NCBI GenBank assembly: GCA_002749535.1
Contig: MZZL01000401.1
Span: 1-64,000 of the forward strand
Length of the DNA: 64,000 nt
Source of the DNA: Apophysomyces variabilis
Taxonomy: Eukaryota; Mucoromycota; Mucoromycetes; Mucorales; Mucoraceae
Direction: 5' to 3'
Shown piece after piece: positions 8,318-21,300 of this stretch; positions within the stretch are counted from its first letter, which is position 1; each line of letters begins with the position of its first letter. Below the pieces are notes generated by a model. That model had not been told where the DNA came from, did no database searches, and saw nothing but the letters and a program-made list of their open reading frames with translations. The position numbers and the translations under genes were made by a program.

Positions 8318-11300
8318 ATGACTAGATCACCATTACAAGCTAATTCAAATCTCCTGGTTCGTACTCGGCCAAATAATGGGAGCTTGGCATCAAAAACAAC
8401 AGGCAGAGGATATCGCGATCGATTAGCAGGAGACCACCGTCAGAATACTCGTACGGAGGCTACTTCCTCGTACAATAGCTCCTCCCAGGATGCTTCAGCC
8501 TCAAATCCAGCAATACCAGGAAACGATGCAAGAACAGCGATAGTAATGCCTGTGAGACCAACACTAACACCCGAACAAATGTACTCCAACTTTGAAGAGT
8601 GGATCAAAATGTGCACCGATAATGTAACCAGATCTCATAAACCGTCCTATAGACACTGAGCAGAGTTGTTGATAGAAAATCAATGCGACGAACACATGGA
8701 ACTTTGCTCTAATTGACTACTTTCACGAAATGACTTTTCTTCGGGACGGAGATAGTATCAACTTCCAAAAAGCATCATGTACGTTAGACGGTTGTGTGAA
8801 AATTTATACATCACGCGTCGATTCCGTGGCTTCTGAGACCGGGAAGTTACTAAGCGGATTAGCTGACGGTGCCAGTGAGTGTTGGTTTGAGTTTTTTAAA
8901 AGAAAAACATCAGAATTGATCCTAAGATTTTCCACAGGAGAGTCGAATTCTGCAGATTCAACTGAGGGAGATGAGGTTCAACGAGAGGATAGCAGTGAAC
9001 GACGATCGAGACGTCGAGTAAGAAAAGATATGTAATATTAACGACACCAACTATTCTGAATTTAGGGTCAGCGATTCGAAACAACCCTTTTGAAAGATTT
9101 CTCCTCACTTTCACTGAAAAAATTTGACTTGGATTTCGCGGTCGACCCCTTGTTTAAAAAGACTTCTGCAGATTTCGACGAAGGTGGTGCGCGAGGGCTA
9201 TTGCTTAATCATTTGGGCATTGATCAACATTGCAAAATCATATTCGATGCTTCGGATGCGAACACCGATCACATAGTGGATAAGGCAGAAGAATGTCCTT
9301 CAACAGACGATGAAAATAAGCATAACGGAAAACAAGAAGATACATCGGAAAAATCTAACGAAGATAGGCCAGAAAAAGATATATCATTGGAATCGGGTAA
9401 AGAACTCGCAATGGATATAGTCATTGAAAATGGAGATGAAAAGATAGACGGAAGTGAAGATGAAAATGCAAATGACGATGGAGATGAAAACGAAGATAAA
9501 AATGGAGAAGAGACGGTAATGGTGGGCCAAGTTGGGTCAAAGGAAAAGCGGAATAATGAAGAAGGAGTACAAGAAGATATAATTGAAATATCCCGATTAA
9601 AGGGTAAGTTCGTACCTTTACTAAGGCAGCTGCGGAAACCGACTGATTGCTTGAAGCCAAATTACCTGCGATACAGCTGTTTTCGGAACTTCGCATTTGT
9701 CCTTCTTTGCAAGACTTTGACTTCTTCTCGGACAAGAGCCAAAATCTACCTAATCTTGAAGATCGTGATCCGCCGCAGGAAGATGTAGATATTGACGCTG
9801 AGAAGCATGATATTGTCAATGCCAACACTGTGGACGATGATGTGGGCGATTTCTTCGATTATGATGACGTTGAAGGTCCTCTCCTTGGCGGTTTGGACGA
9901 TGACGGCTTTAATGATGATGGGCATGGAAGTGACCATGGTGATACTAATGTTGCTGAAAATGTGGATCCAGCTGGCTTTGAGGAAGGCGATTTTATGATG
10001 GCATTCAAAGATGGCAATGATAAGGATTTGTTCAGCTATTTTGATAGCACCTTGACAAAGAATTGGGCAGGTCCTGAACACTGGAAGTTGCGACGACCAG
10101 TCAGCAAATGTAAGTATCCATTGATACATAATTTATCTGGAAATATTCAATGTTTGCAGTGAAAGAGACTGAAAACCAGGAGAACACAGAAGATGGAGAG
10201 AAGCCGAAAAAGAAAAGCAAGCAGACATTTGAAATTGAATTTATTAACAGTGAAGATGTGGATGAAGATGAGATGTTCGCAGCTACAAAACTGTCAAAGA
10301 TTACAATGCCTATTCCTAAAGAATCAACAAACAAATACTCCAAGCATCTTTTACCCGATGATATGCACTTTTCGTCCAAACAATTACTGCGGTTTTTCCT
10401 AAAGCCAACATTCACAGTACGTCCCGGTTACTCATGATTTACCCTATAACTATGATCGATATAGATTAAATCTAGCAAGAAATCACATGATTCTGAAGCT
10501 GCAGGAAAAGGTAAAATGAGATAACATCTTCGGTAAAACGAACAGAGAAACATACTCACTTGCTCCGTCTATCGCATTAATCCAGCTACTGTACCAGTGC
10601 CGGACACTACAGATTATGACTTTTACGACGAACCAGTCGATGTACAATATTGGGCAGATCAAGTACCGGAAAATACCCAAGAAGATCCTAATGCTGCTGA
10701 TACTACTGCAAACATAACAAAAGCAGATCAAAGTAATCGTGTTTCTCTTCTTCCTTGCCGTGTTTCATTGCTGGCTTGACTAAGTGTGTTTATTGTTCTA
10801 TAGCTACATTTACTGCGTTTGATGATACATTTTATCAAGACACATACTACGACGATGGTGAAACTTCCATTTTATACGGCGATACGCTGATAACGAACCA
10901 CCGGTTAAAGAAAGTCAAACCTCTTTACGTAAACTACGCACGAACCGCAAAGCGAGTAGATGTGAAGAAGCTAAAAGATAATTTATGGAAAGCTTTGACT
11001 GTCCCAAAACAAGTAAGGGCAACTTCGTTAATATGCTGGTATTCACGTACATATTTGAATTAAGGATACTACTTCTGGTATACCTACTGAGGTGGAACCG
11101 TCCGACTTTGTACAAGGCGAGCGCCGATTCACGGATCTTGTGCAAGATATTAAAAAGATGTACAACGCAAAGGCCGTCAAAGATATCTCAGTGCCATTCT
11201 GCTTTATATGCCTTTTGCATTTGGCAAATGAAAAAAATCTTACTATATCAAGCGTTCAGGCAAACGACGGCGACTTTGTCTTGGGAGAAGGCGACTGGAT

Positions 11301-11349
11301 GCAAAACGAAGATTTCCTGAATGAGATAACCATTGTCCAAAACGTGTAA
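8318..11349 (+). CDS. BRN1: Condensin complex subunit 2 (kleisin; Barren/CND2)
   Basis: Ten exons (8318-8623, 8676-8874, 8938-9017, 9066-9603, 9657-10109, 10160-10416, 10465-10510, 10586-10732, 10804-11012, 11065-11349) join in frame to 839 residues. The product is the kleisin that bridges the SMC2/SMC4 heads and carries the HEAT subunits during chromosome condensation. Family hallmarks are clear: the N-terminal block NFQKASCTLDGCVKIYTSR, then DPLFKKTSADFDEGGARGLL and ELRICPSLQDF, and the C-terminal winged-helix kleisin block around AKRVDVKKLKDNLW and FCFICLLHLANEKNL. Acidic, low-complexity linkers lie between them, as usual. The start is the first ATG of the open frame, which gives a normal-length N-terminus. 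Confidence 0.93.
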
Positions 11350-12591
11350 ACAAGCCCATTACCTGAGCCAATTCATTTGCTCCATTATCATCTTATTGTA
11401 CATTTTCATAACTGAATATACAGTACTATTTATCCTTCACCAAAAAAGTTTGCTCCTTTGTTTCTGAAGACATCGGTCTGCTGCCCTGCCGATGTATACG
11501 CTGCTAGACCAAATAAATTTCGCCCCCATGGAAGGCGAAGCTTACGCTAAGAAAAGAATAAAGATCAGTTATAGATATGAGACTTAAGGTACAAGATTAC
11601 CCTCTATCCACATGAACTTGCGTCGTCCAGTGGATACAAAGTTTATGCGAATGGTATAAGATACATTCATGCTTGGTAACCGGAATGGAATTTTTGCGCC
11701 CCTGACTAACTCATGAAGATATACGTACAGTGCGTCAGAGGCTAATGTCGCACATTAATTGGTTGGTCTGGCGCTAGTGAAGGTAGATTTTTAGGAGCGA
11801 AATGGTGCTAGGGTACTGCAGATCACTTGGAACGATGCATAAACCTGGCAAGGACTTTGAAAGATTAGAAAGAGAGTGGCACAGTGTATAAACAGGTAAC
11901 GTCTCTTATTCACTTACCTGTTAGAGTGCAGTGAGGTTTGCTCTCACGGTCAAGCTGCTTCAGATACAGATTATGAGGGTATAATCTATCCAAGTTCTTA
12001 CTGGGATGCCCCTGGGGAAAAAACAGAGCCAAAGGTTAACAAGCAACTGCGGTTTTTTTCCTATTTTTCAATACGATGCAGTGTAACACCGTTGCGTACT
12101 AGTCCAACCTTCTGTGGTTTCTTAAAGCAAGTGAACATTAGGGGTAGGTTAATACCAAGTACCGAGACTATATGCAGATTGGAATTGCATGAAATATGTA
12201 GTGTCAGACGAAATGCTTGACAATATGTTGTTTATTGATCGAGAATGAACAACAAGAGAGCAGCAAAGATAAAATTCAGGTAATCAGAATCTTTTATAAT
12301 GATGTCGACAACGAGTTCTTGCTTAGATCAGATAGTTCAGGTAGCCAAAATATACTTGGGAAGTTCATTGTAATAAGATAACAATAGTCAACCGATTCAG
12401 GTTATCGACGGTTACTTCGGAAATCTGCAGAGATGCAATATAATCACAGTGGGAAATAAAAAAAAAGTTCACGCATTTAGAGTGTCTCTATTGAAGGATT
12501 TCGGTCAAGTTAGAAATCTAAGTTGAGAGTGTTTCGCTTTGTAGGTATCATGGCTGTAACAATCTTCACCTGGTTTGTCTCCAGGATACAT
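11350..12591. other. Intergenic, no gene seen apart from a repeat copy
   Basis: No protein-like ORF. It contains the right-end repeat copy at 11491-11720 and the end of BRN1 transcription. The rest shows nothing I can name. Confidence 0.6.
11491..11720 (-). repeat. Copy of the Fanzor-associated right-end repeat, without the hairpins
   Basis: About 230 bp aligns end to end with the outer part of the repeat at 60141 and 49301: AAATAAATTTCGCCCCCATGG, then TTACGCTAAGAAAAG, CACATGAACTTG, CCAGTGGATAC and TTGGTAACCGGAATGG. Similarity stops just where the two hairpins begin in the 60 kb copy. It has the same orientation as the other copies. Confidence 0.6.
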
Positions 12592-13005
12592 CTAGCACTC
12601 ATCGTTGAGTTGTTGTAACTGTACTCTGTACTTGCGGGTGTTATGGATCAATAGAAACCCACATTCAAAGCATTCTTGCTGGCATTGGGTGTCAACCAAT
12701 TCAAGCCGGCACATCGTGTTCAAATAGCAAACAGAGTCTAGAAATACTTTCCTCAATATACGCCCATTGTCGTTCGCAATGAAATAGGAAATTCCTTCGA
12801 TTAAAATTGATCGAATATGGATGCCTCGTCGTTCATAAATTCCTCGCTCATCTCGTGGAAATGGCTTAGATTGTCTTCCGGTAAGCGAGTAAATGTTTAT
12901 ATCTTGATGAAGCGTTTCAACGGGATTTGGGATCTTGAAGAGTATACGCGTATAGCCAACCGGTGCTATATGATCTTTGTATAATATCAAAGGCATAAAC
13001 ATCAC
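12592..13005 (-). CDS. Small hypothetical protein
   Basis: An uninterrupted 137-codon frame with a balanced, protein-like composition (charged patches, six cysteines, no low complexity). It is not antisense to a known gene. I recognise no domain, signal peptide or membrane helix. It might be an exon of a longer spliced gene. The start is the first ATG, and neighbouring sequence on either side gives no clear extension. Confidence 0.35.
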   Translation of the reverse strand: MMFMPLILYKDHIAPVGYTRILFKIPNPVETLHQDINIYSLTGRQSKPFPRDERGIYERRGIHIRSILIEGISYFIANDNGRILRKVFLDSVCYLNTMCRLELVDTQCQQECFECGFLLIHNTRKYRVQLQQLNDEC

Positions 13006-13612
13006 TTGTCAGTTTCTGATTAGCATTAAACCATCACAAGGACAGACAAGAAAGAATATACAGAAAGTCTGAGGTGCTTCCTCCCTTTCTTTTTCTCGCG
13101 TACCTCCAAATTTCGTATAATACTATACTGGCCGCACAAGAACAATCATTGATGTCTGAAGTTGCGCGCAATTGCACTGAAAACAGGAAATCACCAGTCA
13201 ATTTCATTTGTTGGGTTTACACACTGTCGACCAACTAATATACTGTGTATATTAGCAAAGAAAAATACTCAAACAGTAAGGATATACAGTGTTTTCGTTA
13301 CAATAGAACACTGTCTATTCATTATCATTAACAAATCATGGGTAATTTTCTTACATCAAAAGAAAGAACTTCAACACAAGGACATACAGACCGTAGCAAC
13401 AATGAGTGAACGAATCCTGTATAATTTAGAATATTGTTTGATATTGATATGAACCTAGTGTCTGAAGTAGTGTGCATTGTTATCCAGCGCACACTATATT
13501 TTTCACTAACACAAAGATCGTATCCAAGAAATTTTCTACGAATCCGGCCAAAATATTTTTGATATAACTAATAATAAACGTTCCAAAATACAGTACAGAA
13601 TGCAAAATAAAG
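13006..13612. other. Intergenic, no gene seen
   Basis: Sequence between the small hypothetical ORF and the 3' end of the DCAF4-like gene. One 96-codon frame on + is present but is poorly structured and unsupported. Confidence 0.5.
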
Positions 13613-15214
13613 TTACAATGAGATTGAAAACCATCGGATAGCAGGAAATCCTTCGGTAGATGGCGCACAAATAACAAGCCCTGGACTGCGGCGACATGAG
13701 AGCCCATCCGGCTGGTTGTTCCAATGGTTCCAAACATCTTGTATCACTGGCGGATTAATCATAAGCTTGGCAGCAGGAATGGGCCCATCTCCTAGCTTTT
13801 CCGACGTCCAAAATGGTTCGTTGGTTTCCAGGTCATTGATAGACCAAATACGAACACGGTTATCACTTCCTGCAGTTACTACGAGGTTCATGGTGGGCTC
13901 AGCATCAAATGCGATCTGTCTAAGGTGGCTATTAACATGACCAGACAGTTTTCGCAATGGCCGTGATTCGCTGTTTTGAGGACCGATGTTTAAGCTACGA
14001 ATATCCCATACGCAGAGCGATCCGTCCATCCCAGCGGCCAAGAGTTGGTTCCCGGAGGATAAACCTTCGAAAGGCATGATGTGGGTAACCGCAGACGATT
14101 GACGGAACATAGGGATAGTTCTGCGTAAGCGGGTATCGAGCAGTTGTATATCGCCATTTCGACAACCAAACAAACTTATGTGTGGTCGTGACTCCAACAA
14201 TTTTGTAGCAAAGACAGCTGATTTGGTACGAACTGAGCTTATGCATTTCAAATTACTAGCCAAGTGGGTTACTCCTCTTTCGCTGCCCACTATTACCATA
14301 TCTCTTGCATCGTTTGAACATGAGTTCCAAAAGGTATCTTTTCTTCGGTCATAGTGCTGCGTTCGTTGTACTGATAGATCGCTAGTCCTGCTAACGTTGG
14401 AAGATATCGTCCCGCGTTTAATTTTTCCTTGAGACAACGTGGGCATCTCGTTGCAGAGTCCTTCTGCATCATCACCCGTTATTGGTGGTAAAGAAGAGTA
14501 TGAATACCGCCATATCTGGGCTGGTGAAGATCCACCTTGACCCAAAGTTGTTCCGATTACCGTTCTTCTCTTCCAATCTGACTTTCCAAAGTGTAGAGAC
14601 GTGACATCCGATCTCAATTCCCATTCAAAGCCAGTCCGCCACATATGAAAGAAAGGATCACATTGATAACCATAACGGATCAATCTTCCTCCTGTGGAAC
14701 TCATAATTGCTTCGCCAGTGTCAGGAAAAGAAGTAAAATCCATACAAGTAAAATGAGATTCTGTCAGAACACTTGTGCCACTACTCAGGCGAATCTCGGT
14801 ATCACACACCAGGTTCTTAAATAGAAAACGAGAGCATTGAGAGACAAGGCATGTTGGTGTCCACAATTGACTTTGCGTCTCCCTCCATCGACAGAAAGTA
14901 GATATGGGAGGAATTGGCAATTTGCGTCTTTTGGTTCGTCGTTGTGATTGCTGTTCCTCTTTTACAGCTTTCCGCGCTTTAATTGCTGCTAGACTATGAG
15001 GACCCGTAGGCATAATCTTAAAATAACGATTCTTCTCTTCATCATAATAGTAGCCTGGTATTTCTCGCATGGGCATAGCATCTGATTGTTCCTCCTCTTT
15101 TTTTGCTTCCCGTGCTTTAATCTCTGCTAGGCTATGAGGACCTGTGGGCATAATCTTAAAATAACGATTTTTTTCCTCATCATAGTAATAGCCCGGTATT
15201 TCCTGCGTGGGCAT
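13613..15214 (-). CDS. DCAF4-like WD40 protein (CUL4-DDB1 substrate receptor)
   Basis: A single open frame gives 533 residues from the ATG at 15214. An open extension upstream runs through a poly-K stretch encoded by a poly-T tract and is rejected as the start. The motif PGYYYDEEKNRYFKI followed by PTGPHS is the N-terminal signature of DCAF4/WDR21. Here it is present twice in tandem (residues about 1-45 and 46-90). The C-terminal half holds WD repeats, including LLAAGMDGSLCVWDIRS with the WDxR box that binds DDB1, and VVTAGSDNRVRIWSIND. The role inferred from the family is as a substrate adaptor of a CUL4 ubiquitin ligase. It diverges from MDN1 with only 177 bp between start codons. Confidence 0.8.
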   Translation of the reverse strand: MPTQEIPGYYYDEEKNRYFKIMPTGPHSLAEIKAREAKKEEEQSDAMPMREIPGYYYDEEKNRYFKIMPTGPHSLAAIKARKAVKEEQQSQRRTKRRKLPIPPISTFCRWRETQSQLWTPTCLVSQCSRFLFKNLVCDTEIRLSSGTSVLTESHFTCMDFTSFPDTGEAIMSSTGGRLIRYGYQCDPFFHMWRTGFEWELRSDVTSLHFGKSDWKRRTVIGTTLGQGGSSPAQIWRYSYSSLPPITGDDAEGLCNEMPTLSQGKIKRGTISSNVSRTSDLSVQRTQHYDRRKDTFWNSCSNDARDMVIVGSERGVTHLASNLKCISSVRTKSAVFATKLLESRPHISLFGCRNGDIQLLDTRLRRTIPMFRQSSAVTHIMPFEGLSSGNQLLAAGMDGSLCVWDIRSLNIGPQNSESRPLRKLSGHVNSHLRQIAFDAEPTMNLVVTAGSDNRVRIWSINDLETNEPFWTSEKLGDGPIPAAKLMINPPVIQDVWNHWNNQPDGLSCRRSPGLVICAPSTEGFPAIRWFSISL

Positions 15215-15391
15215 AATTCTGGCAGGAAAAAAAAAGAAAAGGTTTGCAAAGATTTGGCCATAGGTTGTCACTCCGCTGTAGGAGTTATGGCTGTCACAAT
15301 TTCGAGCCTCTTTTTTTTTTTTTTTTTTTTTTTTTTCGAGCGCATTCGAAGGCAAAGCGAGTGTTTCCCGAACCGACAGGAGCTTATAAGG
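15215..15391. promoter_or_regulatory. Bidirectional promoter with a 26-nt poly-T tract (DCAF4-like / MDN1)
   Basis: The 177 bp between the two divergent start codons contains an uninterrupted T26 run at 15311-15336. Long poly(dA:dT) tracts exclude nucleosomes and are common in fungal promoters. That it serves both genes is inferred from position. Confidence 0.45.
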
Positions 15392-18300
15392 ATGATCGAC
15401 GAAGACACCAGCATGACTATTGTTACTGAAGCTTCGAGACACCAACACTATAACCCTCTCGCTATCGATCTCAGAGCAGCCGTACAAAAGCTCCAGTTAT
15501 CCTGCTTACAGGATTCACCGCCATTCGCAAACGTAGACACACAGCTGTATAATGCATTCCTAACAGATCCAAATTCAGTCCCGAGATCCAAGTTACTTGA
15601 CACAGTTTCACAATGCATGCTTAACCCTAAATGGACACTCCCGATCGTTGAACTGTTTCGACCGATCGCCATCGATCTGATCGCTCGTTGGGCATTGCCA
15701 AGTTTCACTGCCTTTTTAGAAGCTATTCCCTGTTCGCCCAATTCGAGTAGCGCTGTAAATAGAATAGAATTAGTCGCGAAAGCCTTCAGTGTTGTGCTTC
15801 CTGTGGTTCCACAAGTTAAAAGGTAAGTCACAAATCTTTAATGCATATTGATGTATCTAAACTTTGTTGAATAGCTTGGCTGTAACATATTTTAATCATT
15901 CACCTTCATTATTTGAGCGTCTTCATCATTTACCATATGATATTGCATTTTCAGAGGTAGGATAATCAGTTGCTATATGGTGGATAATCTGACACTCGGT
16001 GTATATAGATCAATGCCAATGAGCTATTGGACCTACTTGTTACTACCTACCGGTTGCTTTCTTTTTCTACTTCCACGTTTGCATCGTTATGGAACTGGGG
16101 TCCTCTTGTACAACTACTGAATTTTCCAAATACACCCATCAAATACTGTGCCATTCTTTGCCTAAGCAAAGTATATAACCTTAGCGATGCCCAAAGCAAG
16201 ACTCTGTTAGGGTCTCTGATAGACAATGGAAAATCAATCAATGCAACGGGTGAGCCACTATTAGCCGTCATTGATGGAAAGAATATCGATCTGAGAATGT
16301 TAAGGTACGTGAAGTGGAAACGAGGATCGTCCTGTTAATGAGAATACAATAGCTTGTGGGAGCAGCAAAGGTTAGCTGAATCGCAGATTGCATTGGTTCA
16401 TAACCATTACGAAACCGAACAAACACATGCACATACTATAACCGAAGACGATTTATGCTCCTTATGTTGCTATTTATGTGGCGTCCTATTACCAAAGTCG
16501 TCTACTCCATCTCCTTCTATACAGCACGACGAGCGCGTGTGCTATCAGCCACAGCTTGTTCTGACTGAGACTACTTCAAGAAATCTGCATGCTATCAGTT
16601 TAGCACTATCTATTGGTGCACCAACACTATTGGAAGGCGTTACAGGTGCAGGAAAAACGGCATTAGTAGAAGAGCTTGCGAGCAGAACTGGAAGAGGAGA
16701 TCGTAAGTTTTGTTTTCCAACTATGTTTCGAGTTAGTTTAAGGCGAGAAACTCATCTCAATATCTTCGTAGAATTGGTGAAAATCCATCTAGGCGATCAG
16801 ACAGATCCAAAGGTATTACTAGGTACATACGTGTCGACGTCTGTACCTGGATCATTTCGTTGGCAGCCTGGCGTCCTGACCACAGCAGTGCAAGAGGGTC
16901 GCTGGGTCTTAATTGAAGACATCGATCTTGCCCCTGCCGAGGTGATATCGGTTCTTCTTCCTTTGCTTGAAACACGACATCTTTTTATTCCTTCACGCGG
17001 AGAAAAAATCAAAGCGAAAGAAGGTTTTCAGCTGTTTGGCACACGTTCATTTGTTCCATCCCGTTCAGGAAAAGGGATGACCTCTCGCGGTGGTGATTTA
17101 GTGTCCGGTGCTAACTTGTGGACAAGGGTTCACGTTGACGCGCTTTCTATGGAAGAACTCGGAAACGTAGTTCGGCAAAAGTTTCCCCATATTGGAAACT
17201 TTACTGATCATGTTATGGCCCTCTTCCGAACAGTTGTCAGCATCTATCAAGATCCTAACTTTTCGAGCTTGGCATCATCCACTATGGGAAGATATATATC
17301 GACGCGTGATTTGATGAAATGGTGTAATCGTATAGAGAAACTGCTTGGCGAGAGGTTGTATGGCGATGATCTTGTCAACGTTGGACTAGACGAATCTGTC
17401 CGACTCGACCTATTCAGTGAAGCTATTGATTGCTTTTGCGGCATGATTCCTGACTTTGCCACATGGGTGGTTGTACTCGAAAAGGTCGGTGAACCACTCC
17501 AGATCTCTCAAGAAATGGTACGTCACTATGTCGATCAGTACAAGCCAGCTTTCGAAGTATCGGACGCGGTGGTGAGAGTGGGTCGAGTAAATCTTTCTTC
17601 GATACTTGCAAACGGAAAACAAAAGCAAAAGATGGGATTGATTAATCGTGAACGTCAGCGACCATTTGCCGTTACCGGACATGCTTTGCGACTGTTAGAA
17701 AAGATAGCTGTGTGTGTATACCTCACTGAACCTGTTTTGCTTGTGGGTGAGACAGGTACAGGTAAGACGACTGTAGTTCAGCACCTAGCGGACATGATGC
17801 ACCAGAACTTGATAGTCGTCAACTTGTCACAACAATCTGATAGCTCCGATTTACTGGGAGGCTTCAAACCTGTGGATGGAAAAGTACTTGCAATTCCATT
17901 GAGAGAAGAATTTGAGCGGTTGTTTGAGAAAACATTCTCTGTCAAGAAAAACGCAAAGTTTTTGGAGATGGTTCGAAAATCCTTTGTACATCAGAAGTGG
18001 ACCAATTTTCTTGCACTCCTTAAACGTGCAGTAGAAATGTCTCAGCAAAAGTTTGAAGGAGAACAAGACGAAAAAAGCAAGAAATCTTCGACTCCACAGC
18101 TGCGAACTGCGTGGAAATCTTTTGCTAAACGTCTAGTGGAATTCGAAGTTCAGCAGGCTCAATCTCAAAATAAATTCGTGTTCAATTTCATGGAAGGTTC
18201 TCTAGTCAAAGCTGTCCGCCGAGGTGATTGGATTCTACTGGACGAGATCAACTTAGCAACAACAGAAACGCTGGAGTGTTTGAGTGGATTGTTACAGGAC

Positions 18301-21300
18301 GCACAAGGCTCATTGCTTTTGACGGAAAGAGGCGACGTTGAGCCGGTTCAGCGCCATCCTAATTTCCGCTTGTTTGCTTGTATGAACCCAGCTACTGATG
18401 TTGGCAAGAGAGATCTTCCTCCAGGTTTGCGCAATCGCTTCACCGAGTTTTATGTACATCCACCAGATTCCCGCTATGAAGATCTCTTGCAAATTGTGAA
18501 ACGTTACATCGGTAATATATCAACAGGCGATGAGAGGGCTTGCGAGGACGTCGCCGAGTTTTATATGGAAGCCAAGAATCTTGCTCTGCAGCATAAACTT
18601 GTCGACGGTGCGAACCAAAAGCCTCATTTTAGTATGCGCACGCTCGCTCGTGCATTGACTTATGTGGTGCAGATATACCCGACATATGGCCTTAGAAGAT
18701 CCTTGTACGAAGGTTTCTGCATGACGTTTTTAACTCAGCTAAACAAGGACAGTGAAAATCTAATGAGTCAACTCATCCAAAAAACTATCCTTCGAGGGGT
18801 CAAGAACCCGGCACATCTGGTCACGCAGATTCCTCGTCAACCGTCAGACGACTATATCCAGTTTGGATATTTTTGGCTGGAGCAAGGACAATTTGAGCCT
18901 CAGAACGACGAGCAATATATCTTGACGAGTTCAGTCGAAACCAAACTATACAATCTCGCACGTGTTATCATGTCGCGGAAGTTTCCTGTATTGATCCAAG
19001 GTCCCACTTCAGCCGGAAAGACCAGTATGATTGAATATATGGCAAAGAAAACTGGACATCGCTTTGTTCGCATCAACAATCATGAACACACTGACTTACA
19101 GGAATATCTGGGTACTTATGTATCCAATTCTGAAGGGCAGCTTGTTTTCCAAGAAGGTGTATTAGTCGAAGCTTTGCGTAACGGGTATTGGATAGTCTTG
19201 GATGAACTTAACTTGGCTCCATCGGATGTTTTGGAAGCGCTGAACCGGCTTTTGGACGATAACCGCGAATTGTTGATACCCGAGACACAAGAGGTTGTGA
19301 AACCTCATCCCCATTTTATGCTGTTTGCGACTCAAAATCCTGCTGGATTGTATGGTGGTAGAAAAGCTTTATCAAGAGCTTTCCGTAACCGTTTTCTGGA
19401 ACTTCATTTCGATGACATACCGGAAGATGAGCTTGAGACCATCCTTTCAAAAAGATGTAAGATTGCCCCATCCTATTGCAAAAAGCTTGTCCAAGTCTAT
19501 AAAAGCTTAATGGAGCGCCGGCAAAGTACACGAATTTTTGAGCAAAAGCATGGATTTATTACGTTGCGAGATCTGTTTCGGTGGGCAGGTCGCGATCCCA
19601 ATGGGTATCAAGAACTCGCAGAAAATGGATACATGCTTCTTGCCGAACGTTGTCGTCGTGACGAGGAAAAGAAAGTGGTCAAAGAGGTCCTTGAGCAGGT
19701 CATGAAAGTCAAACTGAATGAAAGTGATATCTATGACTGCTCAAAGCTGGAGGAGTTTACAATCTATGATCGTTTGTTATCTGAGAGAAACGCTTTAAGT
19801 GGACAAGATACCAAACTGGTGTGGACAAAGGCTATGCGGCGCTTGTTCAGCTTGGTCGCAAATTGTTTACGACACAAGGAGCCCGTGTTACTAGTGGGCG
19901 AAACGGGTTGTGGAAAGACGACTGTATGTCAAATGTTGGCAGAAACGTTCCAGCGGCAGCTGCATATTGTCAATTGTCACCAGAACACGGAAACAGGCGA
20001 CTTGTTAGGTGGGCAGCGACCTGTCAGAAATAATACCGAGTCTACCGATTCTGACAAGCAGAAACCACTTTTCGAGTGGCACGATGGCCCTTTAATTCAA
20101 TCTATGAGGGAAGGGCATCTGTTCTTGTTGGACGAGATATCTTTGGCTGATGATTCCGTGCTGGAAAGACTGAATTCTGTGTTGGAACCGAGTCGACTTT
20201 TGGTGCTTGCAGAAAAAGGAGGCAAGAACGTAGAAGAACTCTACGCGGTGGAAGGCTTCCAGTTTCTGGCTACAATGAACCCCGGTGGTGATTATGGCAA
20301 GAAGGAATTATCTCCTGCACTGCGAAATCGTTTTACTGAAATCTGGGTACCTGCTGTGAGCGACAGAGACGATCTGATAAGCATCATTAACGAACAATTG
20401 ACGTGCCCGAGTTTAAGCGGTTATAGTAGCAGAATACTCGATTTTATTGAGTGGTATACCCATACTCTTGGTCAAGCACGGACAGTAGTCAGTCTCAGAG
20501 ATATCCTGTCCTGGGTCAAATTTCTCAACGCCTCTGTAAGCAATGGTTTGGATCCCAATATAAGCTTCGTTCACGGTGGTTGCCTTGTGCTGCTGGATGG
20601 ATTAGGATCCCACGGTTCTTCAGGATCGTTTTTGGCTGGCAACACCCTGAAAGACTTCCGTCTGAAATGCCTTCGACAACTTGTAGGTGACGATGGAGCT
20701 ACTGAGCGTGACATTCTTGGTGACGCCAAGGGATCTTTGCAAATATCGAATGATAACTTCGCTATCGGGCCATTCCATATTCCTCGTGGACACCTTGTCA
20801 ACGCTAACATCAAGTTTACCTTGGAAGCACCTACTACGGCTGATAACGCTATGCGAGTGGTTCGAGCAATGCAACTCAAAAAACCTATCTTGCTTGAGGG
20901 CAGTCCTGGCGTAGGCAAGACTAGTTTGATTTCTGCTCTTGCTGCAGCTTCCGGACACAATCTCGTTCGTATCAACCTTTCCGAACAAACGGACCTAATG
21001 GATTTGTTTGGTTCAGATCTTCCTGTGGAAGGCGGAAATAGTGGTGAATTTGCATGGAGAGATGCTCCCTTTTTACAAGCTATGAAAGCCGGCGATTGGG
21101 TGTTACTGGATGAACTTAATCTTGCGTCGCAGTCTGTTCTTGAAGGTTTGAATTCATGCTTGGATCATCGTGGCGCGGTCTATATCCCTGAACTTGACCG
21201 AGAGTTCATTTGCGATAAGGAATTCCGAGTGTTTGGTGCTCAGAATCCCTTGCAGCAAGGAGGTGGACGAAAAGGTCTACCCAAGTCATTTGTAAACCGT

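Noticed and set aside
9421..9828. 135-codon minus-strand frame
   Set aside because: Antisense to the acidic linker of BRN1, with repetitive Leu/His/Phe composition.
13162..13452. 96-codon plus-strand frame
   Set aside because: No domain, odd composition, no splice partner; likely chance.
15215..15487. N-terminal extension of the DCAF4-like frame
   Set aside because: It runs through a poly-Lys stretch encoded by T26 and overlaps the MDN1 5' region. Homology begins at the ATG at 15214.
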